DNA of 64,000 nt. Origin: Legionella worsleiensis. Its GTDB lineage: Bacteria; Pseudomonadota; Gammaproteobacteria; Legionellales; Legionellaceae. Positions 1 through 8,514 of this stretch are shown here, piece after piece. The DNA lies in the NCBI RefSeq assembly GCF_001467535.1, contig NZ_LNZC01000007.1, positions 1 to 64,000 on the forward strand. Reading direction: 5' to 3'. How positions within the stretch are numbered: the stretch's first letter is position 1; the number at the start of each line of letters is the position of its first letter. The notes beneath the pieces were generated by a model that saw nothing but the letters and a program-made list of their open reading frames with translations, ran no database searches and was not told the DNA's origin. Position numbers and translations under genes: made by a program.

Positions 1-535
1 GCAGTCGTTCCTTGGTTGCGGTACTGCCGGGAGGTACAGGCCATGCTTGCTCGTGTTTATCCATCAGTGCGCACAGCACTAGGGAAAAAACTTCGGGGAG
101 CGGCAGATACCATACGGTGGAAACCCGCTTTCCCTCATGCTCTTCCACCAGCGTGACCCGGTCAATTTCTTTATTGAGAATATTGTTATCCAAAATTGTG
201 CTGAGCCAGCCTCTGGTTGAAGGTTCCAACACCGATGATTTGGCTCTGCGTTCGTAACGTGCTCTGATACGCCGCATTTTTTCTCGTCCAGCAGAACTTT
301 GGGATATCCCAAGAGTCATGGATGAGTGTTCTTCAGTAGAAGAAGAGGAGGATGCAGCGGTAACCGAAGATGAGGATGCGGCCTGACTGGAGCTACGGGC
401 GTTGTGTTCTTGCAAAAAATATGTTCCAGCGAGCCGGATGGCAAGCAATGCAGCAGCGTTTGAGGTGACATGATTGTGAGTGCTCTGTTTTTGTTGAGCT
501 TCTTCGAGTATCTGGTGATCAAGATTAAAAGGCAT
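1..535 (-). CDS. Partial Ser-rich protein, N-terminal 178 codons
   Basis: An open frame begins at the ATG at 535-533 and runs off the left edge with no stop. The N-terminus (MPFNLDHQILEEAQ) matches in pattern the start of the next minus-strand gene (MPFNIEQEAIKEEQ). In both, about 25 variable residues lead into a poly-Ser linker (here residues ~48-70). After the linker comes a basic stretch and then an ordinary globular-looking segment. The promoter regions of the two genes also match, so this is a tandem paralogue. I see no catalytic motif. A Dot/Icm substrate is an inference from the genus and composition only. The C-terminus is outside the window. Confidence 0.75.
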   Translation of the reverse strand, partial: MPFNLDHQILEEAQQKQSTHNHVTSNAAALLAIRLAGTYFLQEHNARSSSQAASSSSVTAASSSSSTEEHSSMTLGISQSSAGREKMRRIRARYERRAKSSVLEPSTRGWLSTILDNNILNKEIDRVTLVEEHEGKRVSTVWYLPLPEVFSLVLCALMDKHEQAWPVPPGSTATKERL

Positions 536-553
536 GCGCTATGGACTTTGCAA

Positions 554-630
554 AATTTAAAGTGCTTTACATTATCACGAGGAATGTAAAATGTTCAATA
601 TGAAAAGAACTGGCGCTTTTTGGATGAGAG
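554..630 (-). promoter_or_regulatory. Upstream region shared with the ankyrin-like paralogue
   Basis: Read on the minus strand, this segment carries CATCCAAAAA, then an AT-rich spacer, then AAGCACTTTAAATT about 20 bases before the start codon. The same blocks in the same order lie upstream of the gene starting at 3137 (3156-3235). This is probably a duplicated promoter. I cannot assign -35 and -10 boxes with certainty. Confidence 0.5.
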
Positions 631-785
631 AGGTGATGGGTGATGCGTTTTAACTGTTGTTTTACTTTCTCATGCGTTAGCTAGAGAAAATGAGGGTTAA
701 TTGTGATATCAGTTTAAGTAAAATTTGTGCGTAGGTGTTTAGGGCATGCACAGAGATCGCATCATGCCCAATTGCCACTCGTTGT

Positions 786-3137
786 TTATAAGGCAGGACT
801 TTGCACTTTAACTGCATCCAACTCGCTCTCCTTTTCAGTTGTATCCGCAATGTGTTGCTCCTTATCTATGACTACAACAAACGAATTCATACCTTCGATT
901 GAAAAAGAATCAGAGAGGGATAACGAGGTTTGTGAGGACTTAATTCTATGGGGTATAAATGACTTGAAATATTTTTGCGCAGCCTCTTCTGTTTTTTTTG
1001 GGGCGTCCTCTTTTATTTTTTTTTGTGCATCAACCGCTTCGAGTATGCGAAGTGATTCAAATTTCGACAGATGTTTAGCATGTTTTATAGGGGTATAACC
1101 ATCGCCAAGACTACAGAACTGCACCGCATCTGCTTTTTCTTTTAGGGGTAGGTAATACAGAAGCAGGTGTAAAGAATCTGGATACAATACTGCACAATGC
1201 AGCAACGACATTTGGTTATTATTACATAAAGTCACCACGCCAACTCTGTCAGATTTGGGCAGGCACTCCATGAGTATTTTTATCAACGCAGGATCATGTA
1301 CCACCTGGTGTGCTACTGATTCACCAAGTGTGTTTTTAATTTCTACAGCAGTTGCTCTTTTTTCTGGGGGTAGGTAGATCAGAAGACTGATTAAGGCTGT
1401 GGCGTCTGTTTCTGCCAGGATGTGTAATACGTCCAATCCATTGCCATTAAGTATCATCAAAGCGTCCATTCTTTTATCTTTTAGCAGATAATTCAGCACG
1501 TGTTTTATGAAGAGGGGATGGTAAAAGGCGATCAGGTGCAATAGGTTGTTGCCGTCTTCGTATTTTTCCAGCAATGCAGTGTGCCTTTCACTCTCGGAAA
1601 ACGATCTTAGAATGGGGATCAACTGATCGGGATTAGTTTTTGCAATTTTTCGGAGCTCAGAAGCATTAGGTTTGCTTCTCTTCAGGAGTCTAGCTAATTT
1701 GTTTTTACTATCCCCTTCAGATTTTTGTACAGCCTGTTGCGCATGTTCCATTCTTCTGAACAATGAAAATCTGCCGTGGGTTGGCGAAGAGTCTGAGACT
1801 GATGAGGAGGCAGGTGAGGATGATAGGCTATAGGTATTCTGAGCTGTAACTAACAAATCAACAGAGCTTTGCTGATTTTGATGTGCTACTGAGGCTACTC
1901 TTTCTCTTGTGGGCAGGTAGTTCGTTAGCTCTATCAGGACTGTGACATTTGTTTCTACCAGAAGACGCAATACATTCAAGTTATTGTCATTCGGTATTCT
2001 CAAAGCGGGAGTTCTTTCATCTTCTAATAGATAATCCAGAAGTCGTATAAGATAGTCCGGGTGAGTTTGGGCAATCACGTGTAATAGAGTGTTGCCATTT
2101 TTGTACTTTGCCAGTATTGCGGCATGTATTTGTGTTTCGGAAAAAGAATCCAGAATTTGTATTAATAGTTCGGGGTTGTGTCGTGTAATTTGTTCCAGCA
2201 CAACACAATTTTCTTTATTCCTTGCCGTTAAAGCCGCAAAGTATGCAGGTTTAGGAAGCCAGTCTAAAAACAGTTTCAGGCTATTGGAATTATAAAATAC
2301 ACAATGCGCCATGTTATTGCCGCTCTTATCGCATGCTAATGCAGCGTCAGCTTTTGCTGTTTTGGTCACTAGCTGAAATAACTGCGTTAATGCCTGGGAA
2401 TCAAGTGCCACAAGATGCAGCAAAGTAGAGTCGTCCTTGCCTTTTTTCATCACTACATTTTCTTTTAATTCCAACAGCAAGTAGTCAATGAGTTGAAGAA
2501 GTATTTTAGGGTAAGTCATGGCGATCAGATGCAAGATGGTATCACCATCTTCGTTTGTTGCCATGATTGCGTCTGATTTTTGTGTTTCTGAGAGGCAGTC
2601 AACAATTTCTATCAATAATTTAGGCTTATTTATTGATATTTCATGCAGGAGCGTGTTGCCTTTATGATTTGTTTCCATTACGGCAATAAATCGGTCGTTT
2701 TCATTTAAGAGCAACAGAACGTGTTTTAGTGCTTTAGGGTTGTTTTTTATCACCTGCTGCAGCACGGTGGTACCATTATCGTCTTTAAAGTTTAACAGAG
2801 ACATCAGTTCTTTTGGTGAAAGTGGATCTACCCATTTTGTCAAAGTGCCAGGATATGTTTTATCAGCCTGATGCAGCAGGCTAGTATCCTCTGTTAACAT
2901 TTGCTTTTGCTCTTGTTGATTATCACGCCAATCAGTCGTTACTATTGGATCGGGGGAAGACGAGGCAGTAGAAGAAGATGCTGCGTGAACTGAATCATTA
3001 GTTTTTTTTTGTTGCAAACAATAACGTGAGGCCAAGAGCCTGACAAGCGTTTCGGCGGCTTTAAATGAAGCGCTATCACGAAGGGTCTGGATGCTTTGCT
3101 CTTCTTTGATTGCTTCTTGTTCGATATTGAAAGGCAT
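786..3137 (-). CDS. Large ankyrin-like repeat protein with Ser linkers
   Basis: 783 residues. The order is an MPFN N-terminal module (1-45), a Ser linker (~52-62), a first block of ankyrin-like repeats (~118-400), a second Ser-rich linker, a second repeat block (~480-720), and a charged helical tail with many Lys and Glu. Repeats follow a G(N/D)TLLHxIA...P..L...LDYL pattern. Counted from TLLH to TILH they are 38 residues long, against the canonical 33. The second block is a clear internal copy of the first: both hold an FSE...AxLxKYxxGNxLLHxIA segment followed by a YLP...A segment. No signal peptide or membrane helix is visible. It is probably a protein-interaction scaffold and plausibly a translocated effector, but no enzymatic domain is seen. 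Confidence 0.85.
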   Translation of the reverse strand: MPFNIEQEAIKEEQSIQTLRDSASFKAAETLVRLLASRYCLQQKKTNDSVHAASSSTASSSPDPIVTTDWRDNQQEQKQMLTEDTSLLHQADKTYPGTLTKWVDPLSPKELMSLLNFKDDNGTTVLQQVIKNNPKALKHVLLLLNENDRFIAVMETNHKGNTLLHEISINKPKLLIEIVDCLSETQKSDAIMATNEDGDTILHLIAMTYPKILLQLIDYLLLELKENVVMKKGKDDSTLLHLVALDSQALTQLFQLVTKTAKADAALACDKSGNNMAHCVFYNSNSLKLFLDWLPKPAYFAALTARNKENCVVLEQITRHNPELLIQILDSFSETQIHAAILAKYKNGNTLLHVIAQTHPDYLIRLLDYLLEDERTPALRIPNDNNLNVLRLLVETNVTVLIELTNYLPTRERVASVAHQNQQSSVDLLVTAQNTYSLSSSPASSSVSDSSPTHGRFSLFRRMEHAQQAVQKSEGDSKNKLARLLKRSKPNASELRKIAKTNPDQLIPILRSFSESERHTALLEKYEDGNNLLHLIAFYHPLFIKHVLNYLLKDKRMDALMILNGNGLDVLHILAETDATALISLLIYLPPEKRATAVEIKNTLGESVAHQVVHDPALIKILMECLPKSDRVGVVTLCNNNQMSLLHCAVLYPDSLHLLLYYLPLKEKADAVQFCSLGDGYTPIKHAKHLSKFESLRILEAVDAQKKIKEDAPKKTEEAAQKYFKSFIPHRIKSSQTSLSLSDSFSIEGMNSFVVVIDKEQHIADTTEKESELDAVKVQSPAL

Positions 3138-3155
3138 ATACAGCTGTCTTTGATG

Positions 3156-3235
3156 AATTTAAAGTGCTTAATAATAACATAAGGTTCGTAAACTGTTTAA
3201 TTTGCATCAAAACAGACGTTTTTGGATGATCTTTT
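3156..3235 (-). promoter_or_regulatory. Duplicated promoter region of the ankyrin-like gene
   Basis: On the minus strand it carries CATCCAAAAA and, 19 bases before the ATG, AAGCACTTTAAATT, as upstream of the partial paralogue at 535. The shared order of blocks shows that the duplication included the 5' flank. Confidence 0.5.
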
Positions 3236-3296
3236 GTGAAAAGACAAATTAGAACTCATGAATACTTGGCTGCTTTTCAGAGACCATGAAATGTTT

Positions 3297-3325
3297 AATG
3301 GGATCATATAGAATGTGATCCCATT
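3297..3325. terminator. Hairpin downstream of the small exported protein
   Basis: A perfect 10-bp inverted repeat (AATGGGATCA / TGATCCCATT) with a 9-base loop lies 31 bases past the stop of the minus-strand gene at 3356. There is no clear T-run, so termination is only likely. Confidence 0.4.
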
Positions 3326-3355
3326 GGTTAGTGAAAATATAACTGTGTCCCGAAT

Positions 3356-3559
3356 CTATTTTAGAAAAGCTCCAGGCACTGGTTGTAGATAGATACCGCT
3401 GGCATATTCTTGCCAGTTATCGGCATTTTTAAAGTTGCAATGTTTAGAAACCATATGCCATCCTGGTTCCGGGTTAATACATTCTGCTTGTAAAGGCCCT
3501 GCTGCAATAACCATGGAAGCAGCGATTATTAATCCAACTAATGTTGATTTGATCTTCAT
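3356..3559 (-). CDS. Small exported protein, 67 residues
   Basis: The start was set at the ATG at 3559 because AAGGAG lies at good spacing just upstream. The open frame extends further 5' to 3640 without a comparable ribosome site. The first ~25 residues are a typical signal peptide (MKIKSTLVGLIIAASMVIAA) ending near LQA. The mature part is about 42 residues, has two Cys (ECINPE and KHCNF), and could form one disulfide. I do not recognise the family. It stands alone between opposite-strand neighbours. Confidence 0.65.
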   Translation of the reverse strand: MKIKSTLVGLIIAASMVIAAGPLQAECINPEPGWHMVSKHCNFKNADNWQEYASGIYLQPVPGAFLK

Positions 3560-3778
3560 ATCGATCTCCTTGGTACTTATTGGTGCTATTTGGGCAAAAA
3601 ACAGCCATTTTAAGTATAGCCGGATCTGTGGTATATGCAAACATTAATAAGAAAATTTGTTGCCTTTAATGTTATTCAAAAGAGTAGATAAGTAGTTAAT
3701 TGTTCAATTGATTTGTTAATATTGGCTTAATTTCTTTTTGATAAAATAAAAACCATCTAAATTATCCAGAGCTATTGC

Positions 3779-4066
3779 ATGTCAGTGATCACTAATTTTT
3801 GGGGTGGTGTGTTTAACGTGGCAACACAACCAACCCGCTTTTCTTATAATTGCCTTACTGCTCAACCTGATGGTGACTATGATGTTACGCCATACCTTCT
3901 GTTCCCAGTAGGTGTACTGACGATTATTCCCAGTTTGCTTATTACTGCTGCCTTATTGCCTGCTGCGCTAGGTATTGGGTTATTAGGTACTTTATGTATT
4001 TTATTAGGAAATGCAATCAAAGCCGTTTCTGATTGCGTTGATAATACCTTGGCCCCAAGCTTTTAA
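3779..4066 (+). CDS. Small hydrophobic protein, 95 residues
   Basis: A soluble-looking 38-residue N-terminus precedes a long hydrophobic stretch (about residues 39-80, rich in Leu, Ile, Ala and Gly) that could form a helical hairpin in a membrane. The end (DCVDNTLAPSF) is polar. No strong ribosome site precedes the ATG. It is family-unknown. The proteins at 34821 and 36960 also combine a polar N-terminus with a hydrophobic middle, but I see no convincing sequence match. Moderately confident that it is a gene. Confidence 0.5.
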   Translation: MSVITNFWGGVFNVATQPTRFSYNCLTAQPDGDYDVTPYLLFPVGVLTIIPSLLITAALLPAALGIGLLGTLCILLGNAIKAVSDCVDNTLAPSF

Positions 4067-4358
4067 TCTGTTTTGCTTTTACTGAATTGATGGATGAGAG
4101 TTAATTGATTTTTGTGTTCCCAAAAATCGGTTGACTTCTCTGTCCTAATTTAAATCATTAAATGTGTACAAACCAGTTTGTTCTTTTTTCTATATCTTTT
4201 TGATTTGCTCTTAAGACGTTGACGTATGGCTTGACGTTATAACTGTTTATTTATCGAAGTAAATTAAATATCAAAAATTCTAAAGTTATTGCCAGGATTC
4301 TGTATTTTAGTATTCAATAGGCCGCATTTAAAATTACAATAAAATGATGGGATTAAGG

Positions 4359-4766
4359 ATGAGAAAATTAATTGTTATTGTGTGCTTATTATCAGGTTTT
4401 AATAGTTTTTCTTATCATGTTCGCTTGTTTTTTACTAATAATACGCCAGATAAGTTTAAGCCTCTGGCGATAATAAATTACAGTAAAGCAGGTGTTTTTT
4501 ATGAAAAATATATTGAGCCAGAAGTTTCTGTTATTGATTCTTACGCTCAAAAGGTAAAAATTGATAAAGATCGCAGTGGAATAGACAATTATATTTTAGT
4601 ATGGTTTGAACTCAACGATGTGTACAGTCACTATATTACGGCATGTCTTGCTAGTTATATTGCACTGACGCAAAGCAATGACATCTATTTCACCTTATCC
4701 CAAAATCCGGAAGCGCCTTATCAATACCTTTGCGATCACCAGATCAATGAAAGTGCAGGGGAGTGA
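4359..4766 (+). CDS. Small exported protein of unknown function
   Basis: The start was set at the ATG at 4359, which has GGGATTAAGG just upstream; an in-frame ATG at 4344 is the alternative and lacks a ribosome site. Residues ~1-18 form a signal peptide (MRKLIVIVCLLSGFNSFS). The mature part of about 115 residues is mixed alpha/beta-like with two Cys (TACLAS and YLCDHQ). No family is recognised. It ends shortly before a strong hairpin shared with the convergent outer membrane protein gene. Confidence 0.6.
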   Translation: MRKLIVIVCLLSGFNSFSYHVRLFFTNNTPDKFKPLAIINYSKAGVFYEKYIEPEVSVIDSYAQKVKIDKDRSGIDNYILVWFELNDVYSHYITACLASYIALTQSNDIYFTLSQNPEAPYQYLCDHQINESAGE

Positions 4767-4794
4767 TTGAAAAAAAGGAGAAACAGCGTTAAAC

Positions 4795-4829
4795 AATACT
4801 GCGCATAAATGCGCAGTATTGGAATTTTT
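4795..4829. terminator. Bidirectional terminator, 11-bp stem
   Basis: AATACTGCGCA and TGCGCAGTATT pair perfectly around a 4-base loop and are followed by a T-rich stretch. The hairpin lies between the convergent genes ending at 4766 and 4885 and can serve both. Confidence 0.8.
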
Positions 4830-4884
4830 ATTTCAAATCTTAGAGCGATAGAAATTAAATAAAAAAAGTGTTTGTATCAAAATA

Positions 4885-5616
4885 TTAAGCGTTAAAGATG
4901 TAGTTCAGAGAGAACAGAACCTGATCTTGTTGGATGTCTGCTTTATGATTCCAACGAAAAGCAGTTACACCATCAATAAGATCAACATTCACATCACCAA
5001 ACCATGTATGAGCATATTCCATACCCATATTCCAGTTGTTGTTAAGAGCAACTAAAATACCGGCACCAGCTTGACCGCCAGTAAGGGTTTTGCTGTAATT
5101 TATACCGGATAATGGTGCAATACCTCTATTCCAGGTAGAGCTAATATTTCCGAGGCCTAACTCCCATTTGCCTGCTTCAACACCACCCAGGATGTAAGGA
5201 GTAGCATTACCCATCTTCATACCCAAGCGGATGTTACCACCGTATTGGAAATCATTGCTAACAGTGACGTCGTGATTTCTTACAGGATTAGTTGAAGGAC
5301 CTGTACTGGAGCGTTGAACGCTATCCTGGCTGTTATACAGAACATTTCCAACCAAAGCCAAATACACATTGTTGGCCAAAACGGTTTGAATACCCAACAA
5401 ACCGCCGCCTATAAAGCTGTTATCACCGAGGCTGGCATAATGAGTGTCTGTGTTTACTGGATTATACCCAGTATAGTCGCCTTGCAGCATACCAATACCA
5501 GCGGCACCACCGATAAAAAAGCTATAACCTGAATCTTGAACAACTGGTCCCATAGTACCGGCAAAGGAAACAGCTGATGCCATAGCAAGAGCAGAAAACG
5601 ACAATTTTTTTAACAT
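4885..5616 (-). CDS. Outer membrane beta-barrel protein (Legionella OMP type)
   Basis: 243 residues with a signal peptide ending SFA before the mature start GTMGPVVQDS, the mature start typical of Legionella surface proteins. The rest alternates Gly/aromatic-rich strands (for example GAAGIGM, NIRLGMKMGNATPYILGG, AGILVALNNNWNMGMEYAHTW) and ends in an amphipathic strand (LFSLNYIFNA), as in 8-stranded barrels. It is probably a small outer membrane protein with a structural or adhesive role; substrate unknown. Two further GTMG barrels lie next to it at 6239 and 7497. Confidence 0.8.
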   Translation of the reverse strand: MLKKLSFSALAMASAVSFAGTMGPVVQDSGYSFFIGGAAGIGMLQGDYTGYNPVNTDTHYASLGDNSFIGGGLLGIQTVLANNVYLALVGNVLYNSQDSVQRSSTGPSTNPVRNHDVTVSNDFQYGGNIRLGMKMGNATPYILGGVEAGKWELGLGNISSTWNRGIAPLSGINYSKTLTGGQAGAGILVALNNNWNMGMEYAHTWFGDVNVDLIDGVTAFRWNHKADIQQDQVLFSLNYIFNA

Positions 5617-6194
5617 GATATGTCCTTATTTATTTTGTTATTGAAATAGAATTTATACTTTAACTTTATGAAAAATAATCAAATACATTTCATCTTAATC
5701 AAAATATTAGACTAAATCAACAGGGGTGCGTATCTATATGCAAATCATGCCGGCTTTTAAAAATTCTACCTTCCTGGTTGCCTGATTTTGACAGAAATTA
5801 TCCCGGCAGCACTTGCACTTGATGATGTCCTTGGCTAATTTCGCTTTAACGATTGTGTCTATTATCTATTGTTTCACTTGCGGCTCCATGTAGTTTTAGA
5901 TTAACCCCGTATGGATAGAATGATAGGGCTCAACTATTAGGAGAAGTTTATGATGAACATCATGTTTTGTTATATGGCTTTTTTCCAGATAACTAAAGGC
6001 AGTTTTAAACAGTGTTTTTTCTTGATTTAAAATTAGTGTCTTATTTGTTGCTTAATTTTGAGTTAAAAAGCAAAAGATATGCGCTAAAAGCAGCTAGTAA
6101 AGAGGTTTTTTATGGTTTGATGAACTTCAGGTTTATAAAAACTTTGGGGGCATTTGATTTTGTGATGTGCAAAGAATTGGGCGCACTTTCTAAG
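5617..6194. other. Long intergenic region without a recognised gene
   Basis: The part nearest 5617 must hold the promoter of the outer membrane protein gene reading left. The remainder is AT-rich. A 72-codon open frame at 6012-6230 runs through the terminator of the next gene and is not credible. An unannotated small RNA cannot be excluded. Confidence 0.5.
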
Positions 6195-6224
6195 AAAAAA
6201 GGCAGCGTAAATTATTACGCTGCC
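6195..6224 (-). terminator. Rho-independent terminator of the 6239 OMP gene
   Basis: On the minus strand GGCAGCGTAA and TTACGCTGCC form a perfect 10-bp stem with a 4-base loop, followed at once by six T. It lies 15 bases past the stop codon. Confidence 0.9.
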
Positions 6225-6238
6225 AATTGAGATATTTT

Positions 6239-7018
6239 TTAGGCTGTAAATTTAAATTCAACAAAAAGTTGGTTTGCTTCCAGGGTACCTTTCCATGGAA
6301 TTCCATAACTCCAGCCATCGCTGTTGGTGTAAACGTAACCAGGACCTCTGAATGTACCACCACTAAAGTATCTGTAGCCAATGTTAGCGCTTAAATGACT
6401 TGCATCGGGTTGGATGTTAATACCAACACTTCCTTGCCAGGCAAACGATGTATTGCTTACAGGGTAGGCTATTGATGTAGTAGAACCTACGTTAGCTGTA
6501 GGTAAAGGAATTACGCCTACAGTATGGAAGTTATTGACTTTGTTATAACCTGCACCAATACCACCGCTAATGAAGGGCATTACATTAAGTGACCAGGGTG
6601 TTTGGTACGCTGAATCATTGTGTAAAATGATATTCGCTAAAACTGATTTATTATTCAGAGTAAAGAAACGGTTTCTTACAGAACCTGTGAATCCAGGGGT
6701 GCCGCTGGCTCCAGTTTGGAAGATTTGGTAATCAATATCTTCGTTATTGTAATAACTGACGCTTAAATCAATGTAGCGGTGAATCTGTTTTCCAATTGTG
6801 AATGTATAAAAACCTTCATTAGACAACTCACCGTCGTAGCCTTGCGCCGCATTATCCCAAAATGTAGGCTCAGGATTTACGATACCGGAGCGCTCAGTCC
6901 AGGAATAACCTGTTCCAATTGAAGCAAACCAAGGCATAGGATGGGAAATTTCTCCCATTGTTCCTGCAGCAGCAGGTAATGAAGCAATGCAACATAAAGC
7001 AAAAACATGTTTTTTCAT
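6239..7018 (-). CDS. Outer membrane beta-barrel protein with GTMG start
   Basis: 259 residues from the ATG at 7018. That start has AAAGGA five bases upstream; an ATG two codons earlier overlaps this site. A signal peptide (MKKHVFALCCIASLPAAA) precedes the mature GTMGEISHPM. The body shows alternating strands such as FTIGKQIHRYIDLSVSYY and SANIGYRYFSGG, and it ends in a strand closing with FVEFKFTA, fitting an outer membrane barrel. It is related in layout to the neighbours at 4885 and 7497 but not closely similar in sequence. Its role is unknown. It has its own strong terminator. Confidence 0.8.
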   Translation of the reverse strand: MKKHVFALCCIASLPAAAGTMGEISHPMPWFASIGTGYSWTERSGIVNPEPTFWDNAAQGYDGELSNEGFYTFTIGKQIHRYIDLSVSYYNNEDIDYQIFQTGASGTPGFTGSVRNRFFTLNNKSVLANIILHNDSAYQTPWSLNVMPFISGGIGAGYNKVNNFHTVGVIPLPTANVGSTTSIAYPVSNTSFAWQGSVGINIQPDASHLSANIGYRYFSGGTFRGPGYVYTNSDGWSYGIPWKGTLEANQLFVEFKFTA

Positions 7019-7496
7019 AATCATCCTTTATTATTCTTATTATTTAGCGGGAAGAAATATACCTTTAAAAAAAACAGAATTCAATCATGAGGTTAAGGAT
7101 TTTTAATTTCGATGTTATTTCTACTTCGTATACAAATAATCATGAATCTGACTGATAGAGCAGTTTTAATGAATTATCATAGGAGGCATGGCTGATGAAT
7201 GCGTTCATATAGGCTAAATAAAAATCTATGTTGCTGATTAATATCTGTTTTATTAATTGAAATAACCTGCTGATGTGGGTACTATACCTGCGTTTTTGTT
7301 GCAAAAAGTGAACATTAACGCTCAATCCCGCTTGTGCAGTGGAAAATACGAGGTTTATTTTAATCTCTTAATTTTTTCATCAGTTAATCATATTCCTTGA
7401 TATTAACCAGATACTTCACTGTGGGAATTGGCAATAAAGGATTGTTCAAAATTTGTGTATTTTTACAAAGGAAACTAATCAGGATAAGGATGAAGG
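7019..7496. other. Divergent promoter region of two OMP genes
   Basis: This gap must contain start signals for the barrel gene reading left (start 7018) and the MOMP-like gene reading right (start 7497). It is AT-rich. An open frame at 7140-7325 lacks a ribosome site and family features, and I do not call it. No inverted repeat operator stands out. Confidence 0.5.
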
Positions 7497-8477
7497 ATGT
7501 TTAAAAAAACAGCACTTACGCTGCTTGTTCTAGGGAGCAGCTCCGTTTTCTCAGGAACTATGGGTCCAGTTTGTACCCCTGGAAACGCAACGGTTCCTTG
7601 TGAACAAACGACTTGGGATATTGGAATCCAAGCTCTTTATTTACAATCAATGTACAGTAATAGCGAGTTAAATAATCTCAATATTGGCAGTGGATCCGGG
7701 GTTCGTATTTTTGAAAAATACCCTGATAATTTTGAATGGGGTTTTCGCTTGGAAGGGGCTTATCATTTCAATACCGGAAACGATTTGACTCTGAACTGGA
7801 CCTATTGGCAGGAGCCCAATGATTTAAGAATTAATCCGGCTCCTGGACGAGTTGCTGGTCAGACCCAAGCGACTATTATTGATTACCGATATCGTGGCTC
7901 TGATTTTAATCAGGTCAATGTTGAGTTTGGACAGCATGTAGATTTTGGTGCTAATAAAAACATCCGTTTTCACGGAGGAGTGCAATACGCCAATGTGGAC
8001 GTTACTTTGATAGCACGTCAAATCGTTTCGGGATTACTGCCTCCAGATGATGCGTCTAACGGCGACATCAGCATAACAAACCGATATAAGTTTAGTGGGG
8101 CGGGTCCTCGAATAGGCACAGATTTGTCCTATGATTTTTTGAATGGTTTTGCGATCTATGCTAACGCAGCAACCGCATTACTTGCTGGAGACACCAAGTA
8201 TTCTGATAATGCACCGTTCAATCAAACAGGTCGACCGGTTCGCTCATCTTATCTTGCTTTGGTTCCTGAGCTTGAGGCTAAAATAGGTGCTACTTATACC
8301 TATGGAATGACCCAGGGTAACTTAATCTTTGATTTGGGTTATATGGTCGCTAATTATTTCAGTCCATTGCATGAAAATGATCTTAGTTTGGAAACGTTGA
8401 CATTCAACACGCGGCCAAATTCAGATTTTGGATTGATGGGAGCTTATGCAGGCATCAAATATACCGGTTCAGTATAG
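7497..8477 (+). CDS. Major outer membrane protein-like porin
   Basis: 326 residues. A signal peptide precedes GTMGPVCTPGNATVPC, then TTWDIGIQALYLQ, which closely follows the start of the Legionella major outer membrane protein as I remember it. The two Cys in the mature N-terminus are the ones expected to take part in the disulfide-linked oligomers known for that porin. The body has alternating barrel strands, for example GFRLEGAYHFNTGNDLTLNW. It is slightly longer than the classical protein and is best called a paralogue of the MOMP family. It is probably a pore-forming surface protein. Confidence 0.88.
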   Translation: MFKKTALTLLVLGSSSVFSGTMGPVCTPGNATVPCEQTTWDIGIQALYLQSMYSNSELNNLNIGSGSGVRIFEKYPDNFEWGFRLEGAYHFNTGNDLTLNWTYWQEPNDLRINPAPGRVAGQTQATIIDYRYRGSDFNQVNVEFGQHVDFGANKNIRFHGGVQYANVDVTLIARQIVSGLLPPDDASNGDISITNRYKFSGAGPRIGTDLSYDFLNGFAIYANAATALLAGDTKYSDNAPFNQTGRPVRSSYLALVPELEAKIGATYTYGMTQGNLIFDLGYMVANYFSPLHENDLSLETLTFNTRPNSDFGLMGAYAGIKYTGSV

Positions 8478-8478
8478 C

Positions 8479-8500
8479 TGGCCTTAATTTTATAAGGCCA
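8479..8500. terminator. Hairpin between convergent genes
   Basis: TGGCCTTA and TAAGGCCA form an 8-bp stem with a 6-base loop immediately after the porin stop codon and 15 bases from the convergent gene's stop. There is no long T-run on either side. Confidence 0.5.
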
Positions 8501-8514
8501 TAAAATGAATTCCA

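Noticed and set aside
12-257. Plus-strand open frame at the left edge
   Set aside because: It is opposite the partial MPFN gene, whose frame is open over 178 codons and has a paralogue; this frame has no family features.
727-1098. Plus-strand 123-codon frame
   Set aside because: Shadow of the ankyrin-like gene's 3' end; low-complexity Ser/Phe composition.
6012-6230. Plus-strand 72-codon frame in the OMP intergenic region
   Set aside because: It runs through a perfect terminator and has no ribosome site.
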